Shown piece by piece: positions 22,472 through 23,661 of a stretch of 23,661 bases of DNA. This stretch comes from Darwinimomas sp963643215. GTDB taxonomy: Bacteria > Bacillota > Clostridia > Lachnospirales > Lachnospiraceae. How positions within the stretch are numbered: the stretch's first letter is position 1; each line of letters begins with the position of its first letter. The DNA is taken from positions 1 to 23,661 of the forward strand of contig CAVIJY010000028.1 of assembly GCA_963643215.1 (NCBI GenBank). Reading direction: 5' to 3'. The notes under the pieces were generated by a model. It searched no databases, was not told the origin of the DNA, and was given only the letters and a program-made list of their open reading frames with translations. Made by a program: the position numbers and the translations under genes.

Positions 22472-23419
22472 CTACATATCGGGAAGTCCCAGAGCATGAA
22501 GCGCCCAGTGCTCCTTTATCACCTTTGAGTAGTCGCTGAACAGTTCTATGAGATATGTATCGGCCTGATTGAGATAATGAGATCTTGACCATACAACATA
22601 CCAGTGCCATGCAGGATCCTGATCCAGATAAAACCACGCAACTGCGCTGTCGGCGACGGCATAGGACTGCGGTATGATCGTGCAGCACAGTCCCTTTGAC
22701 ACAAGCTTCTGCATGGCTCTGTTCATGAGCGTTTCGTAGTGTATATTCGGCTTGAATCCTGCAGATATAAAAAGTGGATCAAGTATCTGGCGCTGAGTCG
22801 AGCCGTCAAACATCAACGCAAATTGTTCCTTCTTCAGACTGGAAAGATTCAGCGAGGCCAGCGGCATGCCCTTGGGCGAAGCATTGCGTGCGAGCGGATG
22901 ACCCGCCGGAACACCAAGGACAAAGCGCTCAGTGCATATCTCTTTATAATCGTACTCGCCCGATGGCGGCTCAGGCTGCATGACAAATGCCATGTCAAGC
23001 TTGTTCTTTCTTATATTGGAGTACATCTCCCGTACCGTCATCTCGCGCATCTGTATATTGACTCGCGGGAACATCTGATCAAAGTTCCTTGATACATTGA
23101 CCAGAAGATCTATGCCGTGTTCGAAGGGAAGCCCGAAGCATATGGTTCCTGTGGGATTGGATGAGAGCTCATTTATCTGATCTGCCGTGTTGTGCGCTAT
23201 CTGCAGAATCCTTCGGGCATTATCCAGATATATCTGTCCCTGAGGCGTAGGAAGCATGGCTTTTTTTGATCGAAAGAACAGCTTCGTGCCCATAGCCTTC
23301 TCTTCCTTCAGCAGCATCTGGTTGAGCGCGGGCTGTGAGATAAACAGCGACTCGGCAGCTCTGGTGATGCTTTGATTTTCCTCAATCGCAATCATATATT
23401 CCAAAAGCTTGAATTCCAT
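22472..23419 (-). CDS. LysR-family transcriptional regulator
   Basis: A 315-residue LysR-type regulator: winged helix-turn-helix at residues 1-60 (EYMIAIEENQSITRAAESL, FISQPALNQMLLKEEKAMG) and an effector-binding domain from about 90 (GTICFGLPFEHGIDLL ... VLGVPAGHPLARN ... GLCCTIIPQSYAV). The gene is divergent from the probable TRAP subunit gene at 23597, the classic arrangement for a LysR regulator and its target, with the intergenic palindrome at 23525-23538. It also stands directly upstream of the ABC operon on the same strand but is cut off from it by a terminator. The effector cannot be told from sequence. Confidence 0.9.
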   Translation of the reverse strand: MEFKLLEYMIAIEENQSITRAAESLFISQPALNQMLLKEEKAMGTKLFFRSKKAMLPTPQGQIYLDNARRILQIAHNTADQINELSSNPTGTICFGLPFEHGIDLLVNVSRNFDQMFPRVNIQMREMTVREMYSNIRKNKLDMAFVMQPEPPSGEYDYKEICTERFVLGVPAGHPLARNASPKGMPLASLNLSSLKKEQFALMFDGSTQRQILDPLFISAGFKPNIHYETLMNRAMQKLVSKGLCCTIIPQSYAVADSAVAWFYLDQDPAWHWYVVWSRSHYLNQADTYLIELFSDYSKVIKEHWALHALGLPDM

Positions 23420-23522
23420 GCGTTCTCCTTTGCATGTGAAACTTCAACAAATCGTAAGTAATTATTCTGTAAAGAGCAGACAAAACTAAGAAAAATGAAG
23501 TCAAATCATTGAATCTATAATC

Positions 23523-23551
23523 TGTACAAATGATTGTAACATAACTATGAT
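23523..23551 (+). promoter_or_regulatory. Candidate promoter of the TRAP-like gene
   Basis: TGTACA (23523-23528), a 17-base spacer and TATGAT (23546-23551), 46 bases before the start codon. The -35 is poor (4 of 6), as often seen at activator-dependent promoters. Confidence 0.45.
23525..23538. promoter_or_regulatory. Candidate LysR operator (TACAA-N4-TTGTA)
   Basis: TACAAATGATTGTA is an inverted repeat overlapping the -35 of the TRAP-like gene's promoter, in the divergent gap shared with lysR. Its T...A spacing is close to the T-N11-A pattern of LysR sites. Confidence 0.4.
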
Positions 23552-23596
23552 AGCCGCGAAACCAAGTTGTTCCAAAATTTATACGAGGGGGAGAAA

Positions 23597-23661
23597 ATGA
23601 AAGCGTTAAAATGGATCGACCTTCACTTTGAAGAGTTCCTTCTGACTGTCATTCTTATCAT
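23597..23661 (+). CDS. Probable TRAP transporter small permease (DctQ-like), N-terminus only
   Basis: Only the first 21 codons are in the window (MKALKWIDLHFEEFLLTVIL...), preceded by GAGGGGGAG at 23585-23593. A short amphipathic start followed at once by a hydrophobic helix with the pattern WIDLHFEEFLL is typical of DctQ, the small membrane subunit of tripartite TRAP carboxylate importers. With so little sequence this is a likely rather than firm call. The divergent LysR regulator fits a substrate-induced transporter. Confidence 0.55.
   Translation, partial: MKALKWIDLHFEEFLLTVILI

Noticed and set aside
22267..22497. Small minus-strand frame between lysR and the ABC operon
   Set aside because: It spans the lysR stop and the terminator, has no ribosome binding site and a product of no recognisable type.

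Overview
The window looks like a core chromosomal segment of a mid-GC Clostridia bacterium, most likely Lachnospiraceae-like. This rests on the gene content and order (sepF-lspA-rluD; lexA divergent from a YneA-like gene; rplU-rpmA-obgE-yhbY-nadD-yqeK-rsfS), strong AGGAGG-type ribosome binding sites and SigA-type promoters. The family assignment is inference; no rRNA or other taxonomic marker is present, and I saw no tRNA genes or CRISPR arrays.

Layout. 1-855 (-): 5' part of an IS1634-type transposase running off the left edge. 1109-3159 (+): sepF, lspA and an RluD-type pseudouridine synthase. 3172-5844 (+): a promoter and a folded leader, then a cytidylate-kinase-like protein, KDPG aldolase, a DUF2752 membrane protein and a zinc-ribbon/DUF4234 membrane protein, probably one operon. 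5912-7288 (+): MATE transporter. 7517-8578 (+): tyrosine recombinase surrounded by small inverted and direct repeats. 8707-9959: a YneA-like LysM membrane protein (-) divergent from lexA (+), with several SOS boxes between them. 10008-12069 (+): LysR regulator and an MBL-fold hydrolase, closed by a bidirectional terminator.

12178-16063 (-): the conserved ribosome/GTPase/NAD cluster rplU-rpmA-obgE-yhbY-nadD-yqeK-rsfS, transcribed from a strong promoter at 16196-16168. The Prp protease gene common between rplU and rpmA in Firmicutes is missing, and L27 lacks the N-terminal extension that Prp removes. 16222-16950 (-): RluB/RluF-type pseudouridine synthase. 17018-22201 (-): a complete five-gene peptide/nickel-type ABC importer. 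22472-23419 (-): second LysR regulator, divergent from the start of a probable TRAP transporter small subunit at the right edge.

The points most worth a second look are: a riboswitch-like leader with mutually exclusive pairings before the cytidylate-kinase-like gene; a nearly identical 24-base element at the -10/start region of two unrelated promoters 8 kb apart; an 11-8-11 inverted repeat and repeat pairs flanking the recombinase gene; the multi-box SOS control region; and the coordinated absence of Prp and the L27 extension. No wholly new multi-gene system is evident; most genes belong to known families.
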